NCBI RefSeq assembly: GCF_040939455.1
Contig: NC_134124.1
Location: 30,207,138-30,271,137, forward strand
Direction of reading: 5' to 3'
Origin: Microcebus murinus
Lineage: Eukaryota > Chordata > Mammalia > Primates > Cheirogaleidae
DNA length: 64,000 nt
The position numbers and the translations under genes were made by a program. The notes beneath the pieces are model-generated. The model had not been told where the DNA came from, did no database searches, and was given only the letters and a program-made list of their open reading frames with translations. Shown piece after piece: positions 12,886 through 24,762 of the stretch (its first letter is position 1; each line of letters starts with the position of its first letter).

Positions 12886-12975
12886 ATACATGTATATACA
12901 GTATATATAAATATTTTGATATTTGTATATATATATCAAGTTGACATATTTATATATACTATATATAAGTGTACA
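12886..12975. repeat. A+T-rich low-complexity (TATA)n tract
   Basis: Imperfect alternation of 'tatata' blocks with short interruptions, directly after the L1 relic. Confidence 0.85.
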
Positions 12976-13065
12976 TTTCTTTTATATACTTTCTCCTTAG
13001 AAAATGAAATCAAATCCAGTGGGTCACTTATTAAAGTTTTATCGATGAGGTAGTCAATAGCATCT

Positions 13066-13225
13066 GTGCCAAGCTCTCTAAGCTCTGCCACTAATGAAGC
13101 TATGTGATTTTGGACTTGTGTTCTTATTCTTTCTAGATCTAAATTTCCTAACTTATTAGATGAGGGCGTTATAAGAAATTATTTATAAGGACCCTTCCAG
13201 GTCTAAAATTCTTTGAATCTGTGTT
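13066..13225 (+). repeat. MIR3 SINE
   Basis: 'ctctgccactaatgaagctatgtgattttggact', then 'cttattagatgagggcg', and the typical MIR3 tail 'aaggacccttccaggtctaaaattctttgaatctgtg'. Sense orientation. Confidence 0.75.
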
Positions 13226-13795
13226 TGTGTTGCATCAGGATTTTTCTGTGCTATCACTGAAGCACTGAAAAACATTACTTAAACTGCTTAGTAGCAGGAC
13301 ATGAAATATTATAGCTCAGTAGTCTAATTCGATCAGTGAAGCAGAATTGTGCTTAATTTTGGTCTTTCTTTATTTTCCAAGCCAGCCAAGTCACTTTAAC
13401 TGCATGGCTTATATGTGCTGGGTGTTTGTGACCATAGGATTAGCTTCCCATTGAATAAATCTCCTTGTTGCATTGTAACTTTCCATATAGGAGGCAGAGC
13501 TGAAAGTACTTGCTTCTTCCCTGATATTCCATCTAACACTACAGACCCTAGAACTTTGCCAATTTCTCAAGGTCGTAAACATAGCAAGCACACAATTTTC
13601 TTCATAAAATGTAATAAAGAACAACTAAAATTTTAAATGATCCCCTTTGGCCTCTAATGAGCCAAAAGATGCAGTAAAATCAATGCTTTAGATTATCTGA
13701 ATCATTTTGGAAGGACAGAAGGAGTGGAGCTCAACATCATCATCGTATTCAATGTCTACCCTTTCTCTTTGCATCTCCCTTTAGCATGAGGAGTT
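13226..13795. other. unassigned sequence
   Basis: Two overlapping opposite-strand frames (13409-13624 and 13415-13636) exist but show no domain. No repeat recognised. Confidence 0.4.
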
Positions 13796-13992
13796 TACAC
13801 TAGTGAGTAGAAACTCCGAAACCTGGCTTCTTTGCTTCCTAGGCATGTGGGAGAGTCACTTATCAACTCTCTGAGTCTCAGTTTCCTCATCTCTAATATC
13901 TTAATAACATTAATTCCTTCCTCATTGGGCCGTTGTCAGGGACAACTGAGATGTGAATAGTTGCTGACATTTGTCCAGAGCTCTGTGCCAGT
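13796..13992 (+). repeat. MIR SINE
   Basis: Sense MIR: 'gaaacctggcttctttgcttcctaggcatgtgggagagtcacttatcaactctctgagtctcagtttcctcatctctaa', then 'cctcattgggccgttgtcaggg'. The order and spacing of the core are retained. Confidence 0.85.
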
Positions 13993-15239
13993 GGCTGTGG
14001 TCAGGGTTTTGAATGGTTGTTGCAACAATTGCACGCTCATTACCTGGTCCCCAATGAATGGGAGTTTGTTATTTTCACAATTAGCTTGCATGGGTGAAAA
14101 AATGGAACATTTTAGTCAGTTCGTGTAACAGTTTCCATTTCTGAGTAATGTAAAGTGGGAGCATAGTAGGGTGCTGGCTGTGCCCATAACCATCCAGATC
14201 CCTCATTCCTGGGAGCAGCCCTACAGTGCATAGAATGAATCCTCACCATAACAAAATTACAAATAGCCACGTGCATTGGATGTTCTGATTTTGACAAAAA
14301 CAGGCAGTGATTTCTCAAAAACAAACAAGTTAAACCTATCATTATCAGGGGTCGACCTAACATCCTGATTAATCTTTAACAATTTCCTAATCCTCTATCC
14401 AATAGCAACTGTAAAACAATTCCTTTTCACTGTTCTATGTCATGTTTTTCTATCTGGGATCTTTCTTCTTCACTGACCATCTTCTCATAACTCAACACAT
14501 CTCCTCGGCTAGTAGACGCAGGCTGGAGGCCAATTCGGTGGGTGGAATTTTTTTTTAAAGAAAGTTTCAATTGTTTGTAAGAGTTTAAATGTTGGGAGTT
14601 TCCTATAAAATAAAATCAAAATAAAATCTGACTTTGACATTTTTGGCTTTTCTTGAAAAAAAAATGGGTAGATATGGCAGCCCCAGGGTTCACATTTGTA
14701 CATCGCTGCAGTTGGCAGGTAGCCCTGTTGGATGGATCACCTATTCCCACCCTTCATTAGCCTTCTCTCTTTTTTAGTTACCCAGCTTTATTTTTCATTA
14801 CTCACCTTGCCCTTAAAGACGTGTGTGCTTGTGGCCTCTGGCCCATGTGGGTTTGCCCGTTTTCTCTTAACTTCCATGTTCTTGTCTCTTTCTTCTGAAA
14901 TTTCTCCTTCCTTCCCTGCTTTCAGGAGCTAGTTCTGTGTTTGCATCTTCACTCCTTCTCCTGGCTTCTGTCTCTATAGTAACAGGGGCATACCAGGGAC
15001 ATAAGAAGGTCTGGGTCATACCAGCAGGGGGTGAGACAGCACTCAGAAGAAAAAGGAATATTCTTTGTGGGAAGAGATGGCATTTCCTTCTTTTGTGTAA
15101 TCATTGCTGATGCCTCCCAGGTACCCTTTATTTACCACCTCTGCCTTCCTCTTGCGTAGATCGCTTCCTACAGGATTCACTGGGATGTTATAGGATGTTA
15201 GAGCAGAAGAGCCTTCATCCAGTTTCATCTAGTCATTGC
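13993..15239. other. unassigned sequence
   Basis: No gene or repeat family recognised with confidence. Pyrimidine-rich between 14750 and 14980. The frames at 14112-14363 (antisense) and 14732-14932 show no motifs. Confidence 0.4.
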
Positions 15240-15430
15240 ATGCAGAACCACCTGTAGGTTTTGCATTAAAATCGCCTTAGGAATTGTTGACCATACAGCT
15301 TCCTGGGCATCACCCTGGCAATTGGAGTCAATAGCATTGGAATTGAACCTGGAAGTACCTGGCTTTTAGAAATGACACAGGTCTTCTGAGGGGCTGGTCC
15401 CCAGGAAGGCATTTGAAGACCAACAAAAGC
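15240..15430. mobile_element. possible MER5-like hAT fragment
   Basis: 'gcagaaccacctgtaggttttgcattaaaat' and 'cttcctgggcatcaccctggcaattggagtcaatagcattgg' are arranged like the ends and middle of a MER5-type element, but divergence is high. Low confidence. Confidence 0.35.
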
Positions 15431-18400
15431 TTCCCTTTGAATGTGGAAAAACAGAAACGTAGACAAGGGGCAAGATTGTTCTAAAGGCTCATTCTACAGA
15501 AGAAGTCTTAAGTCCAGGATCCAAGAAAGCCACTTCAGGTAGACATTCATTAGAAGGACCAAAAAATATTTGTTTTTTAGTTCAATATCCAATTTAGGCC
15601 ACATTTCATTTCAACCAAAGCTATGGAGAATTTTAATTTTGGAAGTTTCATATAAAAAAATTCGTATTTTTGAGAAATGGGACCACCCTGAGCCTGGATT
15701 CCCACATAGCATGACTCAAGTTCATAAACTTGTAGTCCTCTGAATGCCTGAGTCAGTAGTTGATTCTGAAATAGGACAATTTCAAGGATGCATATAGTGA
15801 AACTTATAACAGGAACAAAATGAATGGCTTGTTAGAACTGGAAAAGTTTCTTCCTCCACATGCCTTCTTTTATTCTGTTGCCTATTTTGAATTCTATAAA
15901 AGCGTTGTGAGTTATTCAGTTCTTCATCCTACCAAAATGGCCTGCAAGCAGGTTCAATTTCATAGGTTGGGGCTCTGAGCAGCAGGGCATTTTTTAGACT
16001 CTTGCTTTGCCATGGTTAGAAGATGGCTGGCCATGATTGCTGGATTGAAACACTTAGGTGTGTGAACATTAAATTCAATGTTTTGTCAGAATTCCACAGA
16101 GAAGCAAGAAAAGGATATTAATTTTAAGTGAATAAGTACAATTTTACTCACAGTCTGGGGAATATTATTAGATTACAGGTACAGCTAATTTCAAGAACTT
16201 TTATGAGCTTTTGTAGAATACATACCCGAGGGTACAACCACCAAAAAGTTGCGTGCATGTAATTGAACAACAAATAAGCCACAGTAAAATAAGTTGCACA
16301 ATCTGCAAATCTATCCTTAAAATTCGGATTGAATGCTGCCCTTAAGATTGGGAGATGTGTTTTTGCTGCCTTTGCCTTTGGGTTTCTGTATTGGGGAAGG
16401 TGGGTTGTCACAAAATAAATCTTTGATCATCGATAGGAAGGATTTTTGAAGGGGGTGAGAAGCCTAGAAAGGAAAATCTTGGAAATCAACTAAATGCCCT
16501 TGTGTTTTATTAGCTAGCATTTTTTTATAGCTCATAATAAAGTCAACTCCGAAGGTCACTTCTTGAACGCAGCTATGAATATTGTAATGTGTAAGCACTC
16601 AAATTGTTTATAAGCAGATCGAGTAAGGATTTTTAATAAATACTTAGCCAAGAGAGCTATTCTGATATATATGGGCATGAATCATGCAATGAAAACTTCA
16701 ACTGGATTGCATTTCTCCTCTCCTTGCTTCTCTTCTCACTCCAAAACAGCAACTTCCAGCTGCATAGAAGCATTGCTTACTATATCCTTGTTTTTCTTTC
16801 TGCATTTGATATTTGTAAGAAATTATGAGGTACTACAGAGCTATTTACATACTTTATTTCTAACTCAGCTGAAGGATTTTGTCACCTTTATTCTTGGCAC
16901 CTTTATTCTTGCCATCTTATATTTATTTTTTTAAGGTTTCTCTGTGGTGAATACAAGGCTCCTGCAGATGAAATTCTCACCTGAATGACTTCCTTTTTTG
17001 GCTCAAACATTGAGGTGTAATTATTGGAAGCAAATACCAAATAGGTTCGTGTAGGCAGGGCAGTGGGAAAACTTCAGTAGCAAACATAAGTTAAAAGGAG
17101 AGAGAACATATAAGCTTACCTGAATAATTTTCTCCATGTCACATGCTGGACAGACAAGTGTTAGATCAAAAGGACAGGATGTAGGTTAGTAATATCTGCA
17201 GGAACAGCAGTAAAGTTGGAGTCAGTAGGATATTGTGATGAAGCACATATATAATTCACATCTCTTTATTTGTGCTGTTTTTTGAAGAAAGTTCACTTCA
17301 TAAAACAGTGCAATTCAGTCCAATAAAACTGAACTAATATACAACATTGCTGATGTACAGATATTCTTCCACTTGATTTATGGAACAAAGTGACTAAGAT
17401 AAAGCAGTTTTGGCCCAAGTTCAGTTTTTACTCATATCCAAGCTGTAGATCTGGACATTGTGCTGTTGCTTGTGTTTGTCTTCTTTAGTTATAAAGTTAA
17501 TTATGACAAGCTGATTGTTGTCTTTAGCACTGATGAGTGGCCTTTGGAAGATTTGTTGGCAATTTCACTTGTTACTTATTTTTGTTGAAGGTGCATTTTA
17601 AAAAAGTGAAAACCAGCTAGTCAATTTCAGTTTATTTTACAGTGATTTTGTACATTCTCTTCCTGTCTTTTATATGAAAATATATTATAGAATTTTTGTT
17701 CCTAATGCTAAAAAGAGATGACAATGAAACTTTTGAAATGGCATCATTTGAAAGAAGGTAAGCATACAAGCATAAGTAACTTAGCCATATTATTCAGGGT
17801 AACATTGATTCTCATTTTGTTTTTAGCACATATAAGTAGACATACTGCCAACACTTAACTGTCATTCGACATTTGTAAATCAATGCATTTTGAGAGGGAT
17901 GGAGTTTGGTGTTCAGATTTTTAAGACATAATAATTCTACAACATAAAATTCTTGTGCCATGTGGTAGGTCCCATAGATTTTTATGATTTTCCCCACTTT
18001 GAAACATATATTTAAAGAAATAAGAGGAAAATCTTTTGGAAGAACAATTTTTTCATGTCCATTCTGCAAGGAAATAATCCAGGTTTTTCTGACCATAAAT
18101 GTATCTTACTTTGCCTAAATCAAGACAATATGCAAATAGGTATTTGCCTATAATTATGGCTAGCCCTTTGATAAAGTGTTGTATTTTAGAGTTGGATATA
18201 ATAGCAGGTAGGGCTTGACGCATCATGGGAAGGTGCAGGAAAATGAGAGAAATCTTCTCTGAACTCTGTGGGGAAAACCTAGAGTAGTTCTTGATTATAT
18301 CAGGAAATAGGAAAATGACATTGGCTATTTCTATGTGGCTTCCTACTCCCTTGACCAGCCATAATGCCTTTACCAACTGTTAATGCCTCTTGCTGCCTAA

Positions 18401-19289
18401 TATTAACACAATCTTGAGGATTCTGCAGCAAAGACCGGTCCATTCTTTCATAGGTCCACCTAACTTGTATATGTGAGAATTAGATGATACAATAATTCAT
18501 TGGCCTGCATTGATATCCCAACATTGAATTCCTTCTTCTGATGGTCACAAGAAAAGACAGCTAAGAGAAAGGCAGGTGTACATGTGAAATTATTTTCAAG
18601 TCGTTCAGGAAAATTGATTTGAATTATTATTATAATCCTCCAGTGGTCAAGAGAGTTTTTTAGCTGTGTTGATAATTTCTGAGTCTCTTTGAGGTTGAAA
18701 ATCATGAGATGGCTACTTGATTTGAGGCTCTAATCACAAGGACTCATAGGTACAGACTCTTAGTCTCTTCTACAGCTCCAAACATTCCTCCTTAAAAGGG
18801 AAAAATGTCTTTTGAGTAGGGTAACAACTTTTGTGTTGGTGCTATTCTATTATAAATGAAAGTGCTCTAATATTTCTTAGTTTGGGGGCCAAGTACTATT
18901 TATTTCCTCATAAGTACAGAGCAGATCTACATGCATATAACAATGGTTTAAGATGGGTGGAAGTGTATGTTAAACAACCAGTTTTTCATACACTGACTTT
19001 GCATTCAGGTACCCAGCTGCAATTTGAAATCTAATAGAAATTTAATTTTGCTTTTCATTCCTTCCATTCCTGAAATGTCACCACAGACTCTACTTTATTT
19101 GAAACATATACAAGCAGAGATATTACTATGCATAGTAGTTCTTTAATTGCAGCATATTTCATTAGATTGCACACATTAATTCCACTCTATTGGAAAAAAA
19201 AAAGAAAACTAGAAGTAACCACATGGTAGTTAACTTCATATGAATTTTCATGAGTTAATATTCACATTGGTTTGATGCTATTAGATGAG
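15431..19289. other. long unassigned stretch
   Basis: About 3.9 kb in which I recognise no gene, RNA gene or repeat family. The longest frames (17812-18096, 94 codons; 18053-18376, 107 codons, both antisense) lack domains or a splice context. This is either unique intergenic/intronic DNA or very old repeats beyond visual recognition. Confidence 0.45.
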
Positions 19290-19292
19290 TGA

Positions 19293-19317
19293 TCCTCGAA
19301 ATTTCATTATTCGAGGA
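19293..19317. repeat. perfect 8-bp hairpin with 9-nt loop
   Basis: TCCTCGAA (19293-19300) is followed after nine bases by its exact reverse complement TTCGAGGA (19310-19317). Both arms contain a CpG in an A+T-rich setting. No repeat family was recognised around it. Confidence 0.8.
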
Positions 19318-19524
19318 CTAATATGACCAAATGTGTAATTACAGAGCCAGCAAGTTTAACCACTCTGAAGAATTTGTGTCAATGCATCTGCTTATTTAAA
19401 ACTTTAATTTAAATTCAGATTCTTTGATGTTCGGCATTAGTAATGATGTCATTCACCACCATTTTCTACGTTCCATTGACTTTCTTCTATTCTTGGTAGT
19501 ATTTTCACAATCTCCTATCGGCCA

Positions 19525-20035
19525 GATTATATTTATTTATTTATTTACTCAGTGATTATATTGAGGGGTGACAAATTCCAGGAGCTATTATTGAAGCTCC
19601 AGATACAGCAGTGAGGGAGAAAAGAAGCTTACCTTCACAGAGCTTCTATTCAGTGGGCGGGGAGGAAGAGACAGAAATTATGCAAGTAAACAATAACGAA
19701 TTGATGATATGATTGTTTTAGACAGTGGTAAGTCCTGCAAAGAAGGCTAAATGACGTGAAAATGAATAACTGGCTTGGTAGGAAGCTCAACTTTAGATAT
19801 GATGGTGCGGAAAGTTCTCTGAGAAGGATACATTTGACCTGACAGCAGCCTGAGGAAGATCTGAAAGGAAGAATGTTCTAGGGCAAGAGAGGAGCTAGTA
19901 CAAAGGTCCTGTGAAGGACAAGCTTGGAGGTTTAAGGACCAGAAGGAAAGCCAATGGCTGGATCACATAAATAAGGTTGGAAAGAGATGAAATTCACCAG
20001 GTACGTGGGGACCAGACTCTATCAGGCTACATTTC
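19525..20035 (-). mobile_element. LINE-2 (L2) 3' fragment, antisense
   Basis: It starts with a (TTTA)n tail, then antisense L2 landmarks: 'ggagctattattgaagctccagatacagcagtgagggagaa', 'cagagcttctattcagtgggcggggaggaagagacag', 'gaatgttctagggcaagagaggagctagtacaaaggtcctg', 'ccaatggctggatcac'. The order and spacing agree with L2, reading from its 3' end inward. Confidence 0.8.
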
Positions 20036-21229
20036 TTTATTGTGGCTCATTTGTTTTGCTTGAAATAATTAATTTTTAAGCATTTTCCAGATAGGCTGTA
20101 TTCTTCAAAATTTTGATTTTTTCTGCTCTGTAGACCAATAAAACAAGTATCACACTTAAATATATAATATTAATGTCTTCTCCATTTAATGTATATTATG
20201 GGTTCTTAAGTTACATCAATAAAACATCCTTGTTTTGAATTATTACTATTTTCCATTTACATGCAAACAATTTTTCCCCCAGAATTGAGGTATATTTTCA
20301 TAAAGTTTTCCCCCCTATCTATTATTATTTTATATCCCTGAGTGGGAAGGCTAAATGATGTTGGTGATTATTTTCCAGAGGAACTGAATCTAGGATATTA
20401 TAATTATAATGGTTAGCATAATCAGTTAAATCTGATTTTAGCTATCCTGTTTTCCAAGGGCCTTATCCTGTTAAATATATTCACTTTCTCAAATTCTTTT
20501 TTTATTTCCTTTTTCTACTCCTAACCATCAAAGGCTTCTCTTCTCACTTACCAGTTTTTGCTTTTTCTATTGACTTAAAACTACCTGTAGATTTAGCTAA
20601 CTTGTTTATTTCTCTGGCTTAGACCATTAATGAAGATATGAGTGAGACTTGGCACACCTTCCCACACTGACTATATATTTTGCCATTTAAATTCTCTTTT
20701 GCTTTGGGATCTTCAATTCCATTTTCAGCAAAATACTCCTCCCCTGATCTGAGTTTGGTTTAGACATTTAGAATTTGTAAATTCTTAGTTTTAAGAATTT
20801 TTAAACTTTTAAAAAAAAATTGGATGCATAATGAATAAACATAAAGTTTATTGGTTCAATTCTGGTAAAGGCATTTTGAGAAAGATTTTGGTTAATTGCT
20901 TTGCAGACTTTGCTATCTGCCACTCTTTAGAAAAGCAACATCCCAATATTATTGCTCTGCCAGCTTTATACTACTTATAATAACTTCAGTTCTCAAGGCA
21001 CTTATATGATCATTTCAGGAGAAAATGTTTCTTGACTGACCCCAGGTCTTATAAATCACTTCTACTTATTACTATTGTGTTCACTAAGTTCTATGATTTG
21101 GAGATTTTTCTTCCTAAAATCTTCATTTGGGTACTTGTTCAAATATATACAAAAATAAGAACAATGTTTTAAGGATTCATTGCTGGTTATTTTCAGTTTG
21201 TAACTGTAACAGAAAGTTATACTGACTCT
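20036..21229. other. unassigned A+T-rich stretch
   Basis: No repeat or gene recognised. Local poly-A and poly-T runs only. Confidence 0.4.
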
Positions 21230-22130
21230 TCCTGTCCCTTTTCCACTTGGGCCCCAGATACTTTCATTCTTTCACAGGGTCTTAGCACAACCAAGCAGAC
21301 TTGTAGAAGCAGCGCCTGAGAACTGCTTTGGCCACCCTTAGATGATACCTACTTCCTTCCTGTAAAACAGGCTAGAGTGGAAAGGAGAGGAACTAACTGG
21401 AAAGGGAAGGTGAAACTGCATGGAAGGAGATCTGGGGTCTTGTGAAGGGCAGGGGTGGGCCTGTCACCTCAGGCCCACTGAGTAAGTCTTCAGAGAGTGA
21501 TGGACAGTCCTGTCGTCTCATAGGCATAGAGGGTACAGGACCCATCCCTGGAGAAGAGAAGATGAGACGACATGGCAAAGATAAGGGAGCAAGAAGAGAG
21601 GCTGCTTTGAGAATGGCCTGAGCTTTCAAAGTCTGCCAAAGGGAAGGGTGTGTGTTTGCTGCCAGCTTTGTGGGAGAAACTTTCCCAAAGGAGACCTCAT
21701 GGAAGGCAAGACAGGCACAAGAGAAAGAGACTGGAGACGTCTGTGCTATGAAGACTGAGGGACATTCCTAGTTGCAGCCAACAGAGACATTGGCTTCCCT
21801 CAGGGCATCTGCAGTTGAGAAGTCCTCATGGTGGCAGAGGGCACAGGAAAACAATCCCTGCATAGTCACAGATTGTCTCCCATGACCAAAGGTCAGGTGG
21901 TATCCGTGGTAGGTAGTCAATCAAGCTCTTTCATACCTGGTACCTGTTATCCCTTCTCTGCTTCTCTGCCTGGATTCTAGAAGCATCAGAAACCAAGGCA
22001 GCAGCGCTGGGACTGGGGGAAAAAGAGGAGTACAAAGCAATAAACTGAGACACAGAGGACAATGACAGTCCTCCGTGACTATGGATTTTTAGGCTTGAAG
22101 CAGGGCTGAGGCAGAAAGACAGAATGATTT
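21230..22130. other. G+C-richer, purine-rich block of unknown origin
   Basis: Roughly 900 bp that is visibly richer in G and C, and in 'ggagag/aaggaa' purine strings on the + strand, than its neighbours. It could be an unrecognised LTR or DNA element, or a regulatory/exonic region. I see no poly-A signal or canonical LTR ends. The antisense frame at 21393-21629 (78 codons) has no domain. Confidence 0.45.
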
Positions 22131-23653
22131 GACTCTAAATGAACTTTAAAGTTTTTGATTCATAACTTGGACTAGACATTTTGATTATTGGATAAGAACA
22201 TTTTTGTTAACCAAAAGTCGGTTAAAGACTTTTCTTAGCTGTCAGTGGAAAAGTCATGGAGCCAGGCTAGATTGTACCTAACGGCAGGGAATAGCCATCC
22301 CCACAATGGTCTTGAATGAGGGTGGTGGTTAGGACTAGCAATTTTTTTTCCCCTTCACTTTACACCTTGTGTAATTTTCCTCTTTCAACCTGACATTTAC
22401 CTTTTTGTTTTTTAGAGATTATTAAAAATATAAAGTCAGCGATGAGACTTTCAGCCAAAGAGCTCGGAATCTCCTTGAAGCTAGTATACTTAGCTTTTAT
22501 TTGAGATCTGCTTTTTATCTCTTGTGGTTTGTGGAAATGAAGCCCAAATCTGGCTGCAAAGAAATTCCGTAGGAAATGTAAACATCAAGAGAAGGTGACA
22601 GGATGATGAAGGATCTGAGATCCTTCCCAACTGAGGAATAGATACAGGGGCAGGGGGACATATTTAGCTTGTAAAATAAAAGCTGGAAAGAGAATTTGCT
22701 GCCTATCTCTATATATTGTGAAAGAAAGACTAAATCTGTATGTCTTCATAGAATCAAACCAGAAGGCTTCCAGGGAGGGAGATTATATACCAACCTAAAT
22801 TACAACTTAAATGTTCAGAGATGTTTTTAAATGCTGGAACTGGGTGTTACTGTGAGAGTGAGCTGCTATCTCCAGATGTTTGCAAGCAGAGGCTGAGTGA
22901 GAAAATGCAAGGAATGCTGGAGCAGACTCCTGCATTTGGGAAAATCTTAGATTTTATAGACTCAGGCTCCCTTGCCAATTCTAAGATGCTAGATGTTGAT
23001 AGGTTGTCCTTGAAGAGGCACTGGCCAGGAGGAACCTCAGACCACCATACCCCTGCCATCAACACTATATTTTGTAGGTTAGGCATCTATGCTCATAGAC
23101 ATGGCACTGGTGATAATATGTTTACTCATCCAAGACAAATATGGCTACTGTCCGTATTGCAGGTGTATATCCATATTTTGTTTTCCTTTCTGGTTGTGGT
23201 AACACATGGAAACAAAGCAAGATGAATGCAATGTCAATTACAAAAATAGAAGATTGAGGTGACATCGAATTTTGATTTGGTGCTGTCAAAAACATCTGTG
23301 CACCTACGATGTGTGAAGTCTCATTACATCAGTGTTAGCATTGGTTTCACTTGAGAGATTTTTTTATTTTTCCAAACTTTTAAGTATATCTATAACCAAA
23401 ATAACTAAAGTTTCTGAAATGAATTTTCAGTACAAAGAAGTTAATCTTTTATTACCATAAATTAAAAAAAAAATAAAACAGGGATTCACCTCCTCAGTCG
23501 ATACTTAACCAACGTGCATCCTGAGAGCTGTTCTGTTCAGAGATGCGGCTGCATTTTATTTGCCTCTTTGGGAGTTTAGTCCCCAAATTGAGACTCTAAT
23601 AATCTTCTACTTCTGGTATTTACAATAGGAGTTCAGCATAGAGCAGAAATAGG
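22131..23653. other. unassigned sequence
   Basis: Contains a 134-codon + frame (22821-23225) with no homology I recognise; its hydrophobic C-terminal segment is not enough to call a membrane protein. No splice-compatible context was identified. Confidence 0.4.
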
Positions 23654-23821
23654 GTTTATAGCAGTGCCATCTTTTTGGCACTAGGGACTAGTTTTGTGCA
23701 AGACACTTTTTCCATGGAAGGGGTGGGGCAGGGTGCAGTTGGAACTCTGTGGTCTGGTTACTAACAGGCCATGGACTGGTACTGGTCCACGGCCCAGGGG
23801 TTGGGGACTGCAAGTTTATAG
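23654..23821. repeat. 8-bp target-site duplication of the hAT element
   Basis: 'gtttatag' at 23654-23661 and again at 23814-23821 bracket the MER1-like element exactly. Eight base pairs is the duplication length made by hAT transposases. Confidence 0.88.
23662..23813. mobile_element. MER1-like hAT-Charlie element, internally deleted
   Basis: The left end 'cagtgccatctttttggcactagggactag' and right end 'ggcccaggggttggggactg' are the inverted termini of the MER1 group. Between them are 'cactttttccatggaagg' and 'gttactaacaggccatggactggtactggtcc'. At about 152 bp it is shorter than MER1A/MER1B as I remember them, so most of the interior is absent. Non-autonomous and non-coding; moved by a Charlie-type transposase. 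Confidence 0.85.
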
Positions 23822-24472
23822 GATTTGTTCACTCATCTGTATTTTCAAACATGCTGTTACTTTTACAGCATGTACAGTTAATTTTTATATTAAAAAAAGA
23901 ATCACTTCATCATACACTCCTGTCTAGCTAACACCCTCTGCACTCTGCTTTATAGCAAAACTTTCTGAGAGCTCCCTATGTTCATTGTCTTCAATTCCTC
24001 TCATTCCATCTTTCTTGAACATATTCATCTTGGCGATTGTAGACATTCTTAGGGTTTTAAGTGAGGATCTTCCCTAATTTTCTATTACCATCCCAGACCT
24101 TCCCCCTGTCAAAACCAGGGATCAGAAATGGTCCCTGGAGGAGGTAAGCCTTGATGTAAATCTTACAGTTGAAGCTAATGATTTAGGCAATGAGTGTAAG
24201 CATGAAACTGAAATAGTCAACAGCAATCAACTTGTGAGGTTAGGGTCAGGAACACAGAAGCCAATAAAAGACTTGGCAGAACAGAGGTGAGATGCTGGAC
24301 TTCCTGTGAGAAGACACACTAACAGATACCTAAGAGAGCTATTTGAGACCATAAGTATCAATTTATACTTATGGACCTTGTGTCTGAATCTGATTCTAGA
24401 AAACCCTTCTTCTTCAGTAATTCTTTTTTCTTGTAGAGGTTTAAATGAACTATCGTGCAAAGGGAAGAAATA
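23822..24472. other. unassigned sequence
   Basis: No recognised repeat. Two antisense frames (24227-24460, 24358-24549) are unsupported. Confidence 0.4.
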
Positions 24473-24762
24473 ATTTTTTTTTTAAACAGTCTTGTTCCAT
24501 TGCCCTGGGTAAAGTGCAGTGGCATCATCATAGCCCACTGCAACCTCAAAATCCTGGGCTCAAGCTATCCTTTTGCCTTTGCCTCCCGAATAGCTGGGAC
24601 TACAGACATGCGCCATGACACTAGGCTAATTTTTCTATTTTTAGTAGAAAGGGGATCTCCCTCTTGCTTAGGCTGGTCTCGAATTCCTGAGCTCAATTGG
24701 TTCTCCTGCCTCAGCCTCCCACAGTGGTAGGATTACAGGCGTGAGCCACCACATCTGGCCAG
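24473..24762 (-). mobile_element. Alu SINE, old AluJ-like subfamily
   Basis: Antisense Alu: poly-T then 'cagtcttgttccattgccctgggtaaagtgcagtggcatcatcatagcccactgcaacctc', a short linker 'ctaatttttctatttttagtag' and the end 'gattacaggcgtgagccaccacatctggcc'. It lacks the lemur-type linker expansion. CpG sites are largely decayed, so it is older than the other two Alus. An imperfect duplication ('aagaaataattt' before, 'aagaataaattt' after) is the likely target site. Confidence 0.9.

Noticed and set aside
18053..18376. 107-codon antisense frame
   Set aside because: Unassigned sequence, no domain, consistent with chance.
22821..23225. 134-codon frame with hydrophobic C-terminus
   Set aside because: No family motif, no splice or promoter context, within chance expectation for a window this size.
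24455..24730. 91-codon frame
   Set aside because: Antisense Alu translation, no independent support.
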